A stretch of 64,000 nt of DNA, taken from the NCBI GenBank assembly GCA_029838195.1, contig JALGVJ010000005.1:62001-126000 (forward strand), in the 5' to 3' direction. A program made the translations under genes and the position numbers. Of this stretch, positions 41,620 through 51,580 are shown in pieces. The first letter of the stretch is position 1. The number at the start of each line of letters is the position of its first letter. The notes beneath the pieces are model-generated. The model ran no database searches. It was not told where the DNA came from and saw only the letters and a program-made list of their open reading frames with translations. The DNA is from Promethearchaeota archaeon. GTDB lineage: Archaea > Asgardarchaeota > Lokiarchaeia > Sigyniarchaeales > SOKP01.

Positions 41620-42351
41620 ATGAATGAAAATACGGAGAATAGTATCAAAGAATTTGAAAAGAAAGAAACAGAAAAGGAAATTGAGGAGAATGGGAAAGCT
41701 TTAGAAGGGGAATTTTCGGAAAAAGCTCTATCTTCCCCCGCACAAAAAGAAACAGAAATTAATCATATGGAAAAGACCTTAAAAAATTCACTTGAAGCAG
41801 GAGCAGGAATAGATATGAGACATTTTAAGAAAAATTTAATTGAAGCATCGTTATTTGTAGCGGGTAGTTCTCTTAATATCGAAGAAATCTCAAGTAAATT
41901 AAATATAAGCAAAAAAGAAGTAAAAGAATTAATAGAAGAATTAGCTATTGATTATCTGGAAAGAAATTCTGCTTTAATAATTGCACAATTAGGGGAAGAC
42001 ACTTATCAATTACAAATCAAGACGGAATACATGGACCATATCTCCAAATTTGCTAAAGGAGGGGCAATTCCAGAAAAATATCTGCGAACTTTAACAATTA
42101 TCGCCTTAAAACAACCCATATTGAAATCAACTTTGGTAAAAATAAGAGGGTCAGGAGCTTATGAACACGTGAGCTATTTACTTGATAGGGGTTTGATTTC
42201 AGCTGTAAAAAAAGGGAGGAGTCAAGAATTAACAACCACCGAAAAATATGCAGAAATGTATGGTTTGCCAAAAAATATTGAAGAAATGAAGAAAGTGATG
42301 ATAAAACAATTAGGAATCGAAAATAATATAGAAAATAATAAAAGAGAATGA
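41620..42351 (+). CDS. scpB: Segregation and condensation protein ScpB
   Basis: A 243-residue ScpB. After an acidic, disordered N-terminus (about 65 residues), two winged-helix domains follow: NLIEASLFVAGSSLNIEEISSKL..KEVKELIEELAIDYLERNSA and YLRTLTIIALKQPILKSTLVKIRGSGAYEHVSYLLDRGLI with a final TTEKYAEMYGLP. ScpB dimers bind ScpA and regulate the SMC ring. It completes a scpA-scpB operon. The stop lies one base before the end of the convergent valS. Confidence 0.9.
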   Translation: MNENTENSIKEFEKKETEKEIEENGKALEGEFSEKALSSPAQKETEINHMEKTLKNSLEAGAGIDMRHFKKNLIEASLFVAGSSLNIEEISSKLNISKKEVKELIEELAIDYLERNSALIIAQLGEDTYQLQIKTEYMDHISKFAKGGAIPEKYLRTLTIIALKQPILKSTLVKIRGSGAYEHVSYLLDRGLISAVKKGRSQELTTTEKYAEMYGLPKNIEEMKKVMIKQLGIENNIENNKRE

Positions 42352-42352
42352 T

Positions 42353-44956
42353 TTATTTTAGGGAAATTAAAACTTTTAAATTCAATTCTTGAATGGTTTC
42401 CTTGAGATCATGAGATCCTTGATAAGCTTTTTCTCGTTTTATTGAATCTATGATAAGTTTTTTTGCACGGATTGTATTAATAATATCATCTTTTACTTGT
42501 TTAAGTTTGTTTTGATTCTTAGAATTCGTTAATAAAATAATTTTGCATATTTCTTGATTTAGGGGGATTTGAAGTTTTGATTTAAATCGTCTGAGATTCT
42601 CAATAACTTTGATAGCCAATTCACCCACTTTTTGCTTCTCTTCATCAATACCCTCATGTGGTTTTGGCCAACCTTCCAAATGGATTGATTTCTTTTTAAT
42701 AAAAGGCTGATAAATTAGAAAATAGATTTCTTCAGTAATAAACGGCATGATCACTGCCAAGATTTTTAAAGTTTGGTAAAAGAGGTTCAAGGCATTTATC
42801 AAAGCTTTAGTTTGAGTTTTTTTATCTTCTGTGTAGAATTTATATTTAATCGCTTCAAGGTAATTATCGCATAGTCCGTTCCAAAAAAATAACCTTAATG
42901 AAACATAACCTTCATGCCAATTGTACTGATCAAAATATTGGGTGATCTTTACTAATGTTTTATTGAATTCTTCATAAAAATAGTAATCAATACAAGAAAG
43001 TTCCTCGGGAGTAATCGATTTTAATTCAATATTTGATTTATCAAGATTAATTTTGAGAAAACGATAAGCATTCCATATTTTTGTCAAAAATCTCGAGGCA
43101 GCAATCAATTGTTCAAATCGACGGCGATATTTCTTATTAAACTTCTCTTCTGTTAATTTTTCTCTTTCTTTTTTAATTATTTCCTCAGAAACAGGTTGAT
43201 TTTTATGGATATCGTACCAAGTATATTCAAAAGGATAATCATCTCCAAGAGTCCCTAACGCAGCCCATTGTCTTATTGCATCTGCACCGAATTCAGGTAT
43301 TACTTCATCCGGAGAAACGATATTACCAAAGCTTTTTGACATTTTTCTTAAATCGGGACCCGCGACCATTCCATTAATCATTATTTCAGAAAATGGGGCC
43401 TTGCCGGTCAGTAATTTACATCTAAAAAGAGTATAAAACAACCACGTTCGAATGATCTCATACCCTTGAGGGCGATGAACCTGGGCTTCCATGTACGTTT
43501 TTTTGAAAAAATTTTCATCTTCTAACCACTTACTAATTGCTAAAGGCGTAATACTAGAATCAATCCAACAATCACACACATCTTTCTCTCCTTCAATGCG
43601 CTTATTCCCACAGTTGGGGCATTTATCAACAGGAGGGGGTATTTTTACTGGATCCAAAGGTAAATCATCCTCTGAGGGTGCTATTACTTCCCCGCAATCT
43701 TTACAATACCAAAATGGAATTGGAGTGCCAAAAACTCTCTGTCGGGAAATAACCCAATTCCAATCTAATCCTTCACACCAGTCAATCAAGCGCTGTTTAT
43801 GTTTTTCAGGATACCATTTCATTAAATTGGCGGACTCAATGATGTCATCAGTAAAATCTTTCACGTTTATGAACCATTGATATATCGGTAAATACTCTAT
43901 TGGTTTTCTACAAGATGATCGTTCTGAATGGATGATTATTCGATGGTCATGATCTTCTACCTTCTCTAATAAGCCCATTTCCTTCAATTTTTTTACTATC
44001 TCCTCCCGTGCTTCAAGGATGGTTAATCCTTTAAACTGAGAATTCTCATTCATGTGGCCATCTTCCGTGAAGATTTGAATTTCCGGCAAATCATATTGAA
44101 GTTTCCACTTAATATCCATCTCATCACCATACGTACAACAATAAACGATCCCCGTACCAAAATTCATATCCACATTTTTATCCATCTGTATCCGAACCGT
44201 CCGATTGGTAAAGGGAATGCGTACCTCAGCAGCAGAAAGATGATAATAACGATCATCATTGGGATGAATGAAAACCCCCACGCATGCTTCCATGTATTCT
44301 GGCCGCGTGGTAGCAATCGTTATATATTCATTTTCCCTATCTACTAAAGGTAATTTGATATACCATAATTTTCCTTTTTCTTCTTCATATCCTACTTCTG
44401 CTTTTGCCACCGACGTTTCACAATTCACGCAGAAATGAGTGGGAAACTTCTCTCGATAAAGCCAGCCTTTCTTCCAGAAATACAATAAGGACCATTGAAC
44501 CTTGTACTTGTAATCATCATTCATAGTTCGATAGGTATAATTCCAATCCGTTGAATATCCTAACTCATCGAATTGTTGCGTCATGTTTTTAATATTATCT
44601 TCCACCCATTCCACGCACTTGGCAAGAAATTCATCTCTATTCTCCTTAGAAATCCCATAATTTTTTTCGACTGCCAATTCAACAGGTAAGCCATGACAAT
44701 CAAAACCTTGAGGAAAATAGACATTCCTTCCTCTCATTTTATGAAAACGTGCTACAAAATCAATCCAAGAATGATTAAGCACGTGACCCAAGTGAAGGGT
44801 TCCACTAACAAAAGGAGGCGGGGTATCAATTGAAAAAACTTGGTCTTTTTTCTCTGGATCAAATTTATATATACCTTCCTCTTGCCAGTATTTTATCCAT
44901 TTTTGCTGGATTGGGCCGTGATTATATCTTTTAGGATAAGTTTGTTCTCTTGTCAT
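42353..44956 (-). CDS. valS: Valyl-tRNA synthetase
   Basis: An 867-residue class I synthetase of archaeal ValS type: HIGH motif HLGH in TPPPFVSGTLHLGHVL, FPQGFDCHGLPVELAVEK, editing domain with ATTRPEYMEACVGV, the zinc region (CKDC and CPNC), DVCDCWIDSSITPL, and KMSKS (RKMSKSFGN). The anticodon-binding helical domain fills residues about 600-780, and a charged C-terminal arm follows. DCWIDSSITPL and the length separate it from IleS and LeuS. It lies 35 bases downstream of a tRNA-Ala gene on the same strand and may be co-transcribed with it. Confidence 0.92.
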   Translation of the reverse strand: MTREQTYPKRYNHGPIQQKWIKYWQEEGIYKFDPEKKDQVFSIDTPPPFVSGTLHLGHVLNHSWIDFVARFHKMRGRNVYFPQGFDCHGLPVELAVEKNYGISKENRDEFLAKCVEWVEDNIKNMTQQFDELGYSTDWNYTYRTMNDDYKYKVQWSLLYFWKKGWLYREKFPTHFCVNCETSVAKAEVGYEEEKGKLWYIKLPLVDRENEYITIATTRPEYMEACVGVFIHPNDDRYYHLSAAEVRIPFTNRTVRIQMDKNVDMNFGTGIVYCCTYGDEMDIKWKLQYDLPEIQIFTEDGHMNENSQFKGLTILEAREEIVKKLKEMGLLEKVEDHDHRIIIHSERSSCRKPIEYLPIYQWFINVKDFTDDIIESANLMKWYPEKHKQRLIDWCEGLDWNWVISRQRVFGTPIPFWYCKDCGEVIAPSEDDLPLDPVKIPPPVDKCPNCGNKRIEGEKDVCDCWIDSSITPLAISKWLEDENFFKKTYMEAQVHRPQGYEIIRTWLFYTLFRCKLLTGKAPFSEIMINGMVAGPDLRKMSKSFGNIVSPDEVIPEFGADAIRQWAALGTLGDDYPFEYTWYDIHKNQPVSEEIIKKEREKLTEEKFNKKYRRRFEQLIAASRFLTKIWNAYRFLKINLDKSNIELKSITPEELSCIDYYFYEEFNKTLVKITQYFDQYNWHEGYVSLRLFFWNGLCDNYLEAIKYKFYTEDKKTQTKALINALNLFYQTLKILAVIMPFITEEIYFLIYQPFIKKKSIHLEGWPKPHEGIDEEKQKVGELAIKVIENLRRFKSKLQIPLNQEICKIILLTNSKNQNKLKQVKDDIINTIRAKKLIIDSIKREKAYQGSHDLKETIQELNLKVLISLK

Positions 44957-44991
44957 GTTAAAATTTGAAAAATTTTATCTTCAATAATGGA

Positions 44992-45093
44992 TGGACCTGA
45001 CGGGATTTGAACCCGTGACCTCGAGAATGCGAATCTCGCGTTTCAGGGGGGCTTTCAAGAAACCCAAACTATCTGCGACTGATCTACAGGCCC
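44992..45093 (-). tRNA. tRNA-Ala (CGC) with a 30-base intron in the D arm
   Basis: The acceptor stem GGGCCTG/CAGGTCC has the G3-U70 pair that defines tRNA-Ala. The anticodon stem CGAGA/TCTCG is perfect, with loop TTCGCAT and anticodon CGC; variable loop AGGTC, T arm ACGGG-TTCAAAT-CCCGT, discriminator A. The D stem GATC is completed only if 30 bases (45041-45070) are removed, after which the mature tRNA has 72 bases. The D loop AGTCGCA lacks the usual GG. CCA is not encoded. The gene lies just upstream of valS on the same strand. Confidence 0.85.
45041..45070 (-). other. Non-canonical tRNA intron at position 24/25
   Basis: Between D-stem base 24 and base 25 lie 30 extra bases that can fold by themselves: GTTT with AAAC at the base, then GGG-TTTC with GAAA-G-CCC. 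Archaeal introns usually sit at 37/38; introns elsewhere need a relaxed bulge-helix-bulge and an endonuclease of broad specificity. Exact splice points are inferred from restoring the D stem. Confidence 0.7.
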
Positions 45094-45465
45094 GCGTTTT
45101 TGAATGTTTTCTTAATTATTTTTAATTCCTTCTACAAAAAATTGTTTTTTCTTTTTAATAATTAATAAAAAAATATAATTTTTGCGTAATTCAATCAGAG
45201 GGAGAAATTTTACATTAAAATCATTATCTCCCATAATTTTTGCTTAAATTGCCAACCAAGAGATTACTAATAAAAAATGAATTAAAATAATGAATCTCTT
45301 AAAATGAGGGAATATTGAACTCAATCAACAAAATTTTATCATTAAGTCAGACAATTCAATCATTAAATTTAGTAAAAATTTCTATTAAATTCACGATAAA
45401 GATCTTTAAGAACGAGAAAAAGAAAAAAATTAAAAACTCAAGAAAGTAAAGATGGTTCATAGATT
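45094..45465. other. Intergenic stretch between tRNA-Ala and the glycyl radical enzyme
   Basis: 372 AT-rich bases on the upstream side of the tRNA and downstream of the glycyl radical enzyme gene. T-runs on the minus strand could be the terminator of that gene; no frame, repeat or RNA structure stands out. Confidence 0.5.
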
Positions 45466-47856
45466 TTAATATTCCGTTCTTGCAATGATTTCATTCTGGG
45501 CATTTTCTGATAGTTCATTAAATAACACAGAATAGCCAGCAATTCTCACTACGAGACCCACGTGTTTTTCCGGATGTTTTTGAGCGTCAAGAAGGGTGTC
45601 TTTACCCACCACGTTAAATTGAATGTGGTATCCCCCATCTTTCGTGAAAAAGGATCGTATTAACGAAGGAAATAATTCTATTTTGAAGGAGGTTGGATGG
45701 AATGATAAAATAAGAGAGTTCCCATTAGTTTGAAGAGAATTATCGAGTTTCTTGATGCTATTTAAGATAGCCGTGGGCCCATTCTTATCTCTTCCGTGCG
45801 TGGGACCAACACCATTGGAAAGAGGTTCTCGAGAGCGTCTTCCATCCGCAGAGGCACCTGTAAAAGAGCCGAAAGCCAGATGTAAAGAAGTAGAATATAT
45901 TCCGGGGTTAAATTTTCCTCCTCTAAAATTATCATGCCTTGCTATTTCTTCGCAAAAGCTCTTGACGATTTCTACTGCAATTTCATCCACGTAATCTTCA
46001 TCATTACAAAATTTGGGAACTTTATTAATGAATATTTCTTGCCATTCTTTCCCTGTCTTTCCTCTATAGGTTCCCTTGAAATTTCTTTTCAAAATGGTAA
46101 CCATATCATCTAACGAGAGCAGATTTTGCTCAAAAACGATTTTTTTAATGACTGCTAAACTATCTGCTGCGGTAGCTAATCCAATCATTTGAGGACCTGT
46201 GAAATCGTAGACAGCGCCCCCTTGAGTGATATCTAACCCTCTCTCAATGCAATCATCAATCGTCGTGGAAAGAAAGGGTTGAGGCTTAATTTCTGCAATC
46301 GCCTTATCCAAATAATACATTGCGTCGACCATGTATTTGATGAAATATTTCATGTTCTCAATAAACCGATGCCATAATTCTTGGTAAGACGTTATGGGAG
46401 AATCAAATTTTAATCCGATTTCTCTCCTTAAAAATACATCCGTGCTATTGTTTAGTGCTAATTCTAAACATTTTACTATGTTGAATTGATTGGCATTCGT
46501 GGACCCAAATGATTTGTGCGGATGTTGGGGTTCCACGCACCCAATGGGCGCATATTCCCGCGCATCTTCTATCGTAAAACCTCTATTTACCAAACCCTTG
46601 ATCATGATTTCATCATTGAACAACGCCAAACTCGTACCTTGTTTTATAACCTCTCCGACTTTCAATAGAAAATCATCGGAGGTCTTTTCATGTACGCGAA
46701 CGGAAAAAGTAGGTTGGACCGTTTTTAAGTTAGAATAGGCTTCTAAGATGATATAGGACAATTCATTTGTTGCATCTTGACCACGTGCGTCCAATCCTCC
46801 TATCGTGAGATTTTCTGCTATGGGTGGGCCTTCTGCAGCATTCACACCAAGATAAAAGACGTAATTCCACAGTGTATTTAATTTTAAGAAGAAACATTCA
46901 ATGAGAAACTTGACTTCTTCCTTAGTAATCGTGTTATTCTTGATATCATTAATATAGAACGGGTATAGATATTGGTCTAATCTACCTATACTAATTGCAA
47001 ATCCGCCATCTTCCAGACCGCAGATAACTTGAGTAAAATAAATTAATTGAATAGCTTCTTTAAAATTTTTCGGAGGTTTACCGGAAATATTGTTACAAGC
47101 ATTACTTATTTCAAGTAACTCTTTTTTACGTTTTATATCTTGTTCTTTTTGTGCCATGCTAAAGGCTAATTCAGAAAATCTCTTGATGTAGCATTTTGCT
47201 GCTTTTAAAACAATCAACATTGCACTCAATGCTAAACTCATCTGGTCATTGTTCTCTACAAGGGCAATTTTATTTTCTATCTTCTGGATCAATCCATCCA
47301 ATCCGTCTTTCAATATATTTTTATGACCGGGCATAAAATGTCCAATTCCATTGGTGACCTCAGTTTCAATCGTAAATACTAAGGTATCTACTTTTTCTTT
47401 AATCTCTGGAGGGATGCTAGACAAAAATCTTTCTTTTAGGGTTTTTTCATCGTTCTTCCAATAGGGAATGATTTCAGATTTTAGGACCGCTTTATCTTCT
47501 TCCGAAATGAATAATTTTTGAGCTTTTCTGTTATCATAGGTATCGATATCTTGTTCGATGGTATCAATTCTTACTTCTGGGTAAAGAGGGGTACCGATAA
47601 ATTTAGTGCATCGGTTTCCTATGATATACTCATCATCCCATATAATAATGGTCATTTCTTTTAATAATTTTTCCATGGCTTTGGCGAATCGAATGTAAGG
47701 GAGCTGATCTCTTGTTTTTTTATAGGATTCCGTGAATATTTTTGCTCTTTCAATACATATTTCGTGAGGGGAGGTCAGTATTTTGTTTTTCATTTTTAAA
47801 ATTCTTTCTTCGCGAGATAAACTTGACGCTTGTTTAGTTATCATAAGAATTATCAA
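45466..47856 (-). CDS. Glycyl radical enzyme (pyruvate formate-lyase/dehydratase family)
   Basis: A 796-residue glycyl radical enzyme. The radical motif RIAGYSVLF places the radical on Gly774 in the C-terminal domain, which ends IIARTEY. The active site reads PIGCVEPQ with the thiyl Cys440 and following Glu. GCVE, not the CC of classical pyruvate formate-lyase, puts it with the glycerol/propanediol dehydratase, choline lyase and PflD-type group; the substrate is not decided. It is oxygen-sensitive, so an anaerobe is implied. A dedicated activating radical SAM enzyme must exist, but none is adjacent. Start is one of two Met near the N-terminus. Confidence 0.9.
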   Translation of the reverse strand: MIILMITKQASSLSREERILKMKNKILTSPHEICIERAKIFTESYKKTRDQLPYIRFAKAMEKLLKEMTIIIWDDEYIIGNRCTKFIGTPLYPEVRIDTIEQDIDTYDNRKAQKLFISEEDKAVLKSEIIPYWKNDEKTLKERFLSSIPPEIKEKVDTLVFTIETEVTNGIGHFMPGHKNILKDGLDGLIQKIENKIALVENNDQMSLALSAMLIVLKAAKCYIKRFSELAFSMAQKEQDIKRKKELLEISNACNNISGKPPKNFKEAIQLIYFTQVICGLEDGGFAISIGRLDQYLYPFYINDIKNNTITKEEVKFLIECFFLKLNTLWNYVFYLGVNAAEGPPIAENLTIGGLDARGQDATNELSYIILEAYSNLKTVQPTFSVRVHEKTSDDFLLKVGEVIKQGTSLALFNDEIMIKGLVNRGFTIEDAREYAPIGCVEPQHPHKSFGSTNANQFNIVKCLELALNNSTDVFLRREIGLKFDSPITSYQELWHRFIENMKYFIKYMVDAMYYLDKAIAEIKPQPFLSTTIDDCIERGLDITQGGAVYDFTGPQMIGLATAADSLAVIKKIVFEQNLLSLDDMVTILKRNFKGTYRGKTGKEWQEIFINKVPKFCNDEDYVDEIAVEIVKSFCEEIARHDNFRGGKFNPGIYSTSLHLAFGSFTGASADGRRSREPLSNGVGPTHGRDKNGPTAILNSIKKLDNSLQTNGNSLILSFHPTSFKIELFPSLIRSFFTKDGGYHIQFNVVGKDTLLDAQKHPEKHVGLVVRIAGYSVLFNELSENAQNEIIARTEY

Positions 47857-48131
47857 ATTAGAAGATGTTTAATTTCAAATTCATATATTTAAACAATTAT
47901 GATATGAATGGAGCTTTTATAAAATTTTAGAAATACTCATGAGGTTTTATAAGCAAGCGAATGTAAAGTTGGGGGATATATATTTAAAATAAGAAGGATG
48001 TAATTATTATTCAACAAGATTTATTATAAATAATAAATGGATAGAATGAATTTCTCATAACTTATTTTATTTAAAGATAAAAATTATCAACAATTAATTC
48101 TTTTTAAATAAAAAAGCGTAAGATTTGAAAA

Positions 48132-49073
48132 ATGATTGACAAGGAACGATTTGCGAAATTATTTAATCAACAACTAATTAAAGATATTACTCAAGAGGAG
48201 ATAAAAATTGTATTATCTGGCCAATACGGGAAAGCTTTAGAGTTATTGAGAGATGCGGAAGCAACATCATTGTTTCCAGCTTTGATTGGGCCACCTGGCG
48301 TAGGAAAGACCATTTTGTGCCGTTATTTTGCTAGCTTGAGGGCAAAAGAGCAAAAAAGCCGAAATTTTTACTGGCTTACCATGGATGAGAGCATAAAACC
48401 ATCTCATTTTATTGGAACTTTTGATCCAGCCATCGTTTTAAGAAAAGGTTTTACTTTAGAGGCATTTAATCCGGGTCCTTTATTAAATGCCATGTTAGAG
48501 GGAGGGACATTTTTAGCTAATGAAATAAATAGAGCGACGGAATATTCTCAGAATACTTTATTAGAACCATTAGAGGAGGCTTCAGTAACCGTGCCTCATT
48601 TAGGAAGAATAAAAGCGAATAAAGATTTTTTTTTCATATGTGCCATGAACCCCGAAGAGTTATCGGGAACGCATCGATTATCTGAAGCATTAAAGGATCG
48701 AATTAAAGTGTGGATAAAATTGGATTATCCTAATAAAGCAACTGAATTAGATATCATTAGAATTAATTTACCCGAACATTTCACGATAGATGAATCTGAA
48801 TTAGAATTAATTTATTCAATCATCAAAGAGACCCGCAAAAATATGATTGATATTGAAATTCCGGCTTCAATTAGGGCGGGCATTGCTATGGCGAAATTAT
48901 TAGGGCGCAAGCGAGAATTAGAAGAAAAAGAAAAGACTAAAGAAAAAAAATCTGCGTACTTGCATTTATCCGAAATTGCTCGATATGTCTTATTAGGTAG
49001 TATTAAACCAAAACCGGGAGTAAATGTAGAAGATGTAGTGGATAATATTATAGCAAAAACAGTTGGAGGGTGA
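48132..49073 (+). CDS. MoxR-family AAA+ ATPase
   Basis: A 313-residue MoxR-type AAA+ ATPase: Walker A GPPGVGKT, the FIGTFDPA pre-sensor region, Walker B-like GGTFLANEINRA with catalytic Glu, sensor 1 ICAMNPEE and arginine-finger region LSEALKDRIKVWIKLDYP. MoxR proteins act with VWA proteins as chaperone-like remodelers, inserting metals or changing the conformation of a target. Its stop overlaps the VWA gene start (GTGA), so they are coupled. First gene of a three-gene operon. Confidence 0.92.
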   Translation: MIDKERFAKLFNQQLIKDITQEEIKIVLSGQYGKALELLRDAEATSLFPALIGPPGVGKTILCRYFASLRAKEQKSRNFYWLTMDESIKPSHFIGTFDPAIVLRKGFTLEAFNPGPLLNAMLEGGTFLANEINRATEYSQNTLLEPLEEASVTVPHLGRIKANKDFFFICAMNPEELSGTHRLSEALKDRIKVWIKLDYPNKATELDIIRINLPEHFTIDESELELIYSIIKETRKNMIDIEIPASIRAGIAMAKLLGRKRELEEKEKTKEKKSAYLHLSEIARYVLLGSIKPKPGVNVEDVVDNIIAKTVGG

Positions 49074-51574
49074 TTAGCTCATTGGGAGTTTTTCCAGAAA
49101 ATCCATGTGAATTTAGTGTTGAATTCATAAGGCGCATGAGAAATCATCCGGATGTAATTCAAATTCCTTCTTCTCGTCAAGTATTATCCATTCCAAAATT
49201 AATTCTTTCAAGATTTTTTCGGAGAGGGTGCATAACACCTCAAGATTTTATAGATATAAGCATTGTAACATCTTTTCCTGATAATCAAGAACTCGCTAAA
49301 AAAATTGCTTTTGAAATTTTATTTCCAAATTATAACAAGGATGTAATAGGAGCTTTTTTCCAAAACGAGCAGGAATTGGAAGAGTTTGAAGATTTTATAT
49401 CTCCTTCCCAAAAAGATGAATTAGATCAATTGCAAACCTTGATTGATGAGATTGAAGCTTCTAAAGCGGTAAATGTTGATTTAATCGAACAAATGGAAAA
49501 TTTTCTTAATGAACTGGAAGAAAAAAAGAATTTAGAACCGATTAAATCAGCATTAAATTATTTTGAGGGTGATGCGGATTTATTCAAGGAACAAATCACG
49601 TCCATAGAGCAATTATTAGAAGAAGCAAGAAGACGATTAGCTCAAAAGATTAATTCTTTAGAACCGCCTGATTTAAAAGCAGCAAAGGAATTAAATTTGA
49701 ATGATTTAATTCAAGAGAAATCCTTAAGACAATGGGAAAAATTAACCAGTAAGGCTCTAAGTAACGAAAATATTGATTCTGATTTAAATGAATTATTAAA
49801 ATCAGGAAAATTTGACGATTTGATTCAATCTATGAAATTTTTAAAAGAAACAGGCGCTATTTCTCGAGAAAAAATACAAGAATTAATGAATAACTTAAAA
49901 GATAAAATCAATAATTTAGATCAATTATTTAATGCTTCAAAAAATCTTGGAGAAGTTCCTGATTTTGATTTAGAGAAGATAATTGAAAACTCTTTGAAAA
50001 ATTTTGATTTTGAACACAATTTTAATTTAGCAAATGCCTTGGATCAGTTTTTCGGGACCAACATGAGGAATCCACTCTTAGATAAATTAAATGAGAACAT
50101 GAATACTCTGGAGATGAAACCTCTTTCTCTTGAAATGCTTTCAAAAGCCGCTTTAGCAAATAAATCATGGAAGGAACTTTTTGATAAAGCGCTTCAAAAA
50201 GCAGTTGAGAATGCAATACAACAAGACAAGAAATTTGAAGCCTTTAAATCCTTATCACATCAATTACAACAATTAGCAAATTCATGTTCAAACATTCATT
50301 GTAGCCAAAAGATCGCTCAAAAAATACCGGAGATGATAAAAAAAACGTTAGAATCTTGTGAAAATCCAAACCAATTAAAAAATTCTATCGAATTTTTGAG
50401 AAATATTGGATTACAACCGAATCCTAAAGATATTGAACAAATCGGTAAAAAGTTAAACATGCCTGAGGAAGAGATCTATGAATTAATCGAACCGAATTAT
50501 CAATTATTAAAGAAACTCATAGATAAAAATGTTCAAGATTTCAATAGACTGAGCAATCTCATAAATCAAATTAAAGATCAATTGAATGAGGAGAGAATTA
50601 ACGACCTTTTAAAAAGTGCTTTAGCATCCAATAATAGAGACGCAATGGCAGCACTGGGACATTTTGATTTAGAAAAAGCTTTAAAAGGAGCAAATAAAAT
50701 CGGAGGAAATGAAGGGATGAATGAAGTTATCGGCTCGCTACAAGCAGGTAGCGGAGAGAATCTTTTGAAACAATGGTTCATTCACAGACAAAATATCCCT
50801 CCTAAAGCAAAAGAAAAGGTAAAAGCTTTAGCAAAAAAGATTTTAATAGATTTAGGGATTTATTATTCAAGAGCGAGGTTAGGATCGGCGGTTTCTGGTC
50901 CTATTCCCATCAATGTAGTGAGACCTTTAACCATTGGGGATGATTATGATAATATCGATTTAGAAGAAACCATCAATAATATATTAGAAAAGGGAAAAAG
51001 ATTAGAACACATTGATTATGATGATTTTTTCGTTTTTGAGACCGCAAAAGGATTGCGTAGTGCTTGTTTTGAATTGGATATTTCTGGAAGCATGTCAGGA
51101 GAAAAATTGGCGTATATGGGAATTTGTATAACCATGCTGGTATATGGCATGAAAAAAGATGATTTGGCCATTACATTTTTTGAGTCAAATACTCACGTAT
51201 TAAAAGAAATGAAGCAAAAAATTGATTTAGAGGAGTTAGCAGATGAATTATTATCCGTATCAGCAAGAGGAGGAACCCGTCTTAAGGCAGCTCTTGATTT
51301 TGCAATAAGACAATTTAAAGAAAATGCATTTTCCCGGGAAAAACTAAATGTTCTTTTTACGGACGCTGAAATTTATGATATAAAAGAAGTCGCAGAAGAT
51401 TTAAGGATACTTCGCTCGATGGGAGTTGATTTTATCTTAGTCTGTCCAGAAACACAATATAATTTAAAAGAAGCGGAGAAAATGGTAAAAATAGCGGGAG
51501 GACAATTATTAATCATTTCTGATTGGAATAATTTTCCAAATTTGATTGCGGATATTATTAAATCAAAATTTTAA
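49070..51574 (+). CDS. VWA-domain protein coupled to MoxR
   Basis: An 834-residue protein with a C-terminal von Willebrand A domain (about residues 660-834). Its MIDAS residues are seen: DISGSMSG (DxSxS), the Thr in ARGGTRLK, and TDAE. The preceding 650 residues are helical, Asn/Asp/Glu/Lys-rich with short Leu-containing repeats, and the first 80 residues (FIRRMRNHPDVIQIPSSRQVLSIPKLI) resemble the N-terminus of other MoxR-associated VWA proteins. The start GTG 49070 overlaps the MoxR stop. VWA proteins of this kind bring clients to MoxR through metal-dependent contacts. The next gene begins six bases after the stop. Confidence 0.88.
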   Translation: MISSLGVFPENPCEFSVEFIRRMRNHPDVIQIPSSRQVLSIPKLILSRFFRRGCITPQDFIDISIVTSFPDNQELAKKIAFEILFPNYNKDVIGAFFQNEQELEEFEDFISPSQKDELDQLQTLIDEIEASKAVNVDLIEQMENFLNELEEKKNLEPIKSALNYFEGDADLFKEQITSIEQLLEEARRRLAQKINSLEPPDLKAAKELNLNDLIQEKSLRQWEKLTSKALSNENIDSDLNELLKSGKFDDLIQSMKFLKETGAISREKIQELMNNLKDKINNLDQLFNASKNLGEVPDFDLEKIIENSLKNFDFEHNFNLANALDQFFGTNMRNPLLDKLNENMNTLEMKPLSLEMLSKAALANKSWKELFDKALQKAVENAIQQDKKFEAFKSLSHQLQQLANSCSNIHCSQKIAQKIPEMIKKTLESCENPNQLKNSIEFLRNIGLQPNPKDIEQIGKKLNMPEEEIYELIEPNYQLLKKLIDKNVQDFNRLSNLINQIKDQLNEERINDLLKSALASNNRDAMAALGHFDLEKALKGANKIGGNEGMNEVIGSLQAGSGENLLKQWFIHRQNIPPKAKEKVKALAKKILIDLGIYYSRARLGSAVSGPIPINVVRPLTIGDDYDNIDLEETINNILEKGKRLEHIDYDDFFVFETAKGLRSACFELDISGSMSGEKLAYMGICITMLVYGMKKDDLAITFFESNTHVLKEMKQKIDLEELADELLSVSARGGTRLKAALDFAIRQFKENAFSREKLNVLFTDAEIYDIKEVAEDLRILRSMGVDFILVCPETQYNLKEAEKMVKIAGGQLLIISDWNNFPNLIADIIKSKF

Positions 51575-51580
51575 ACAAAA

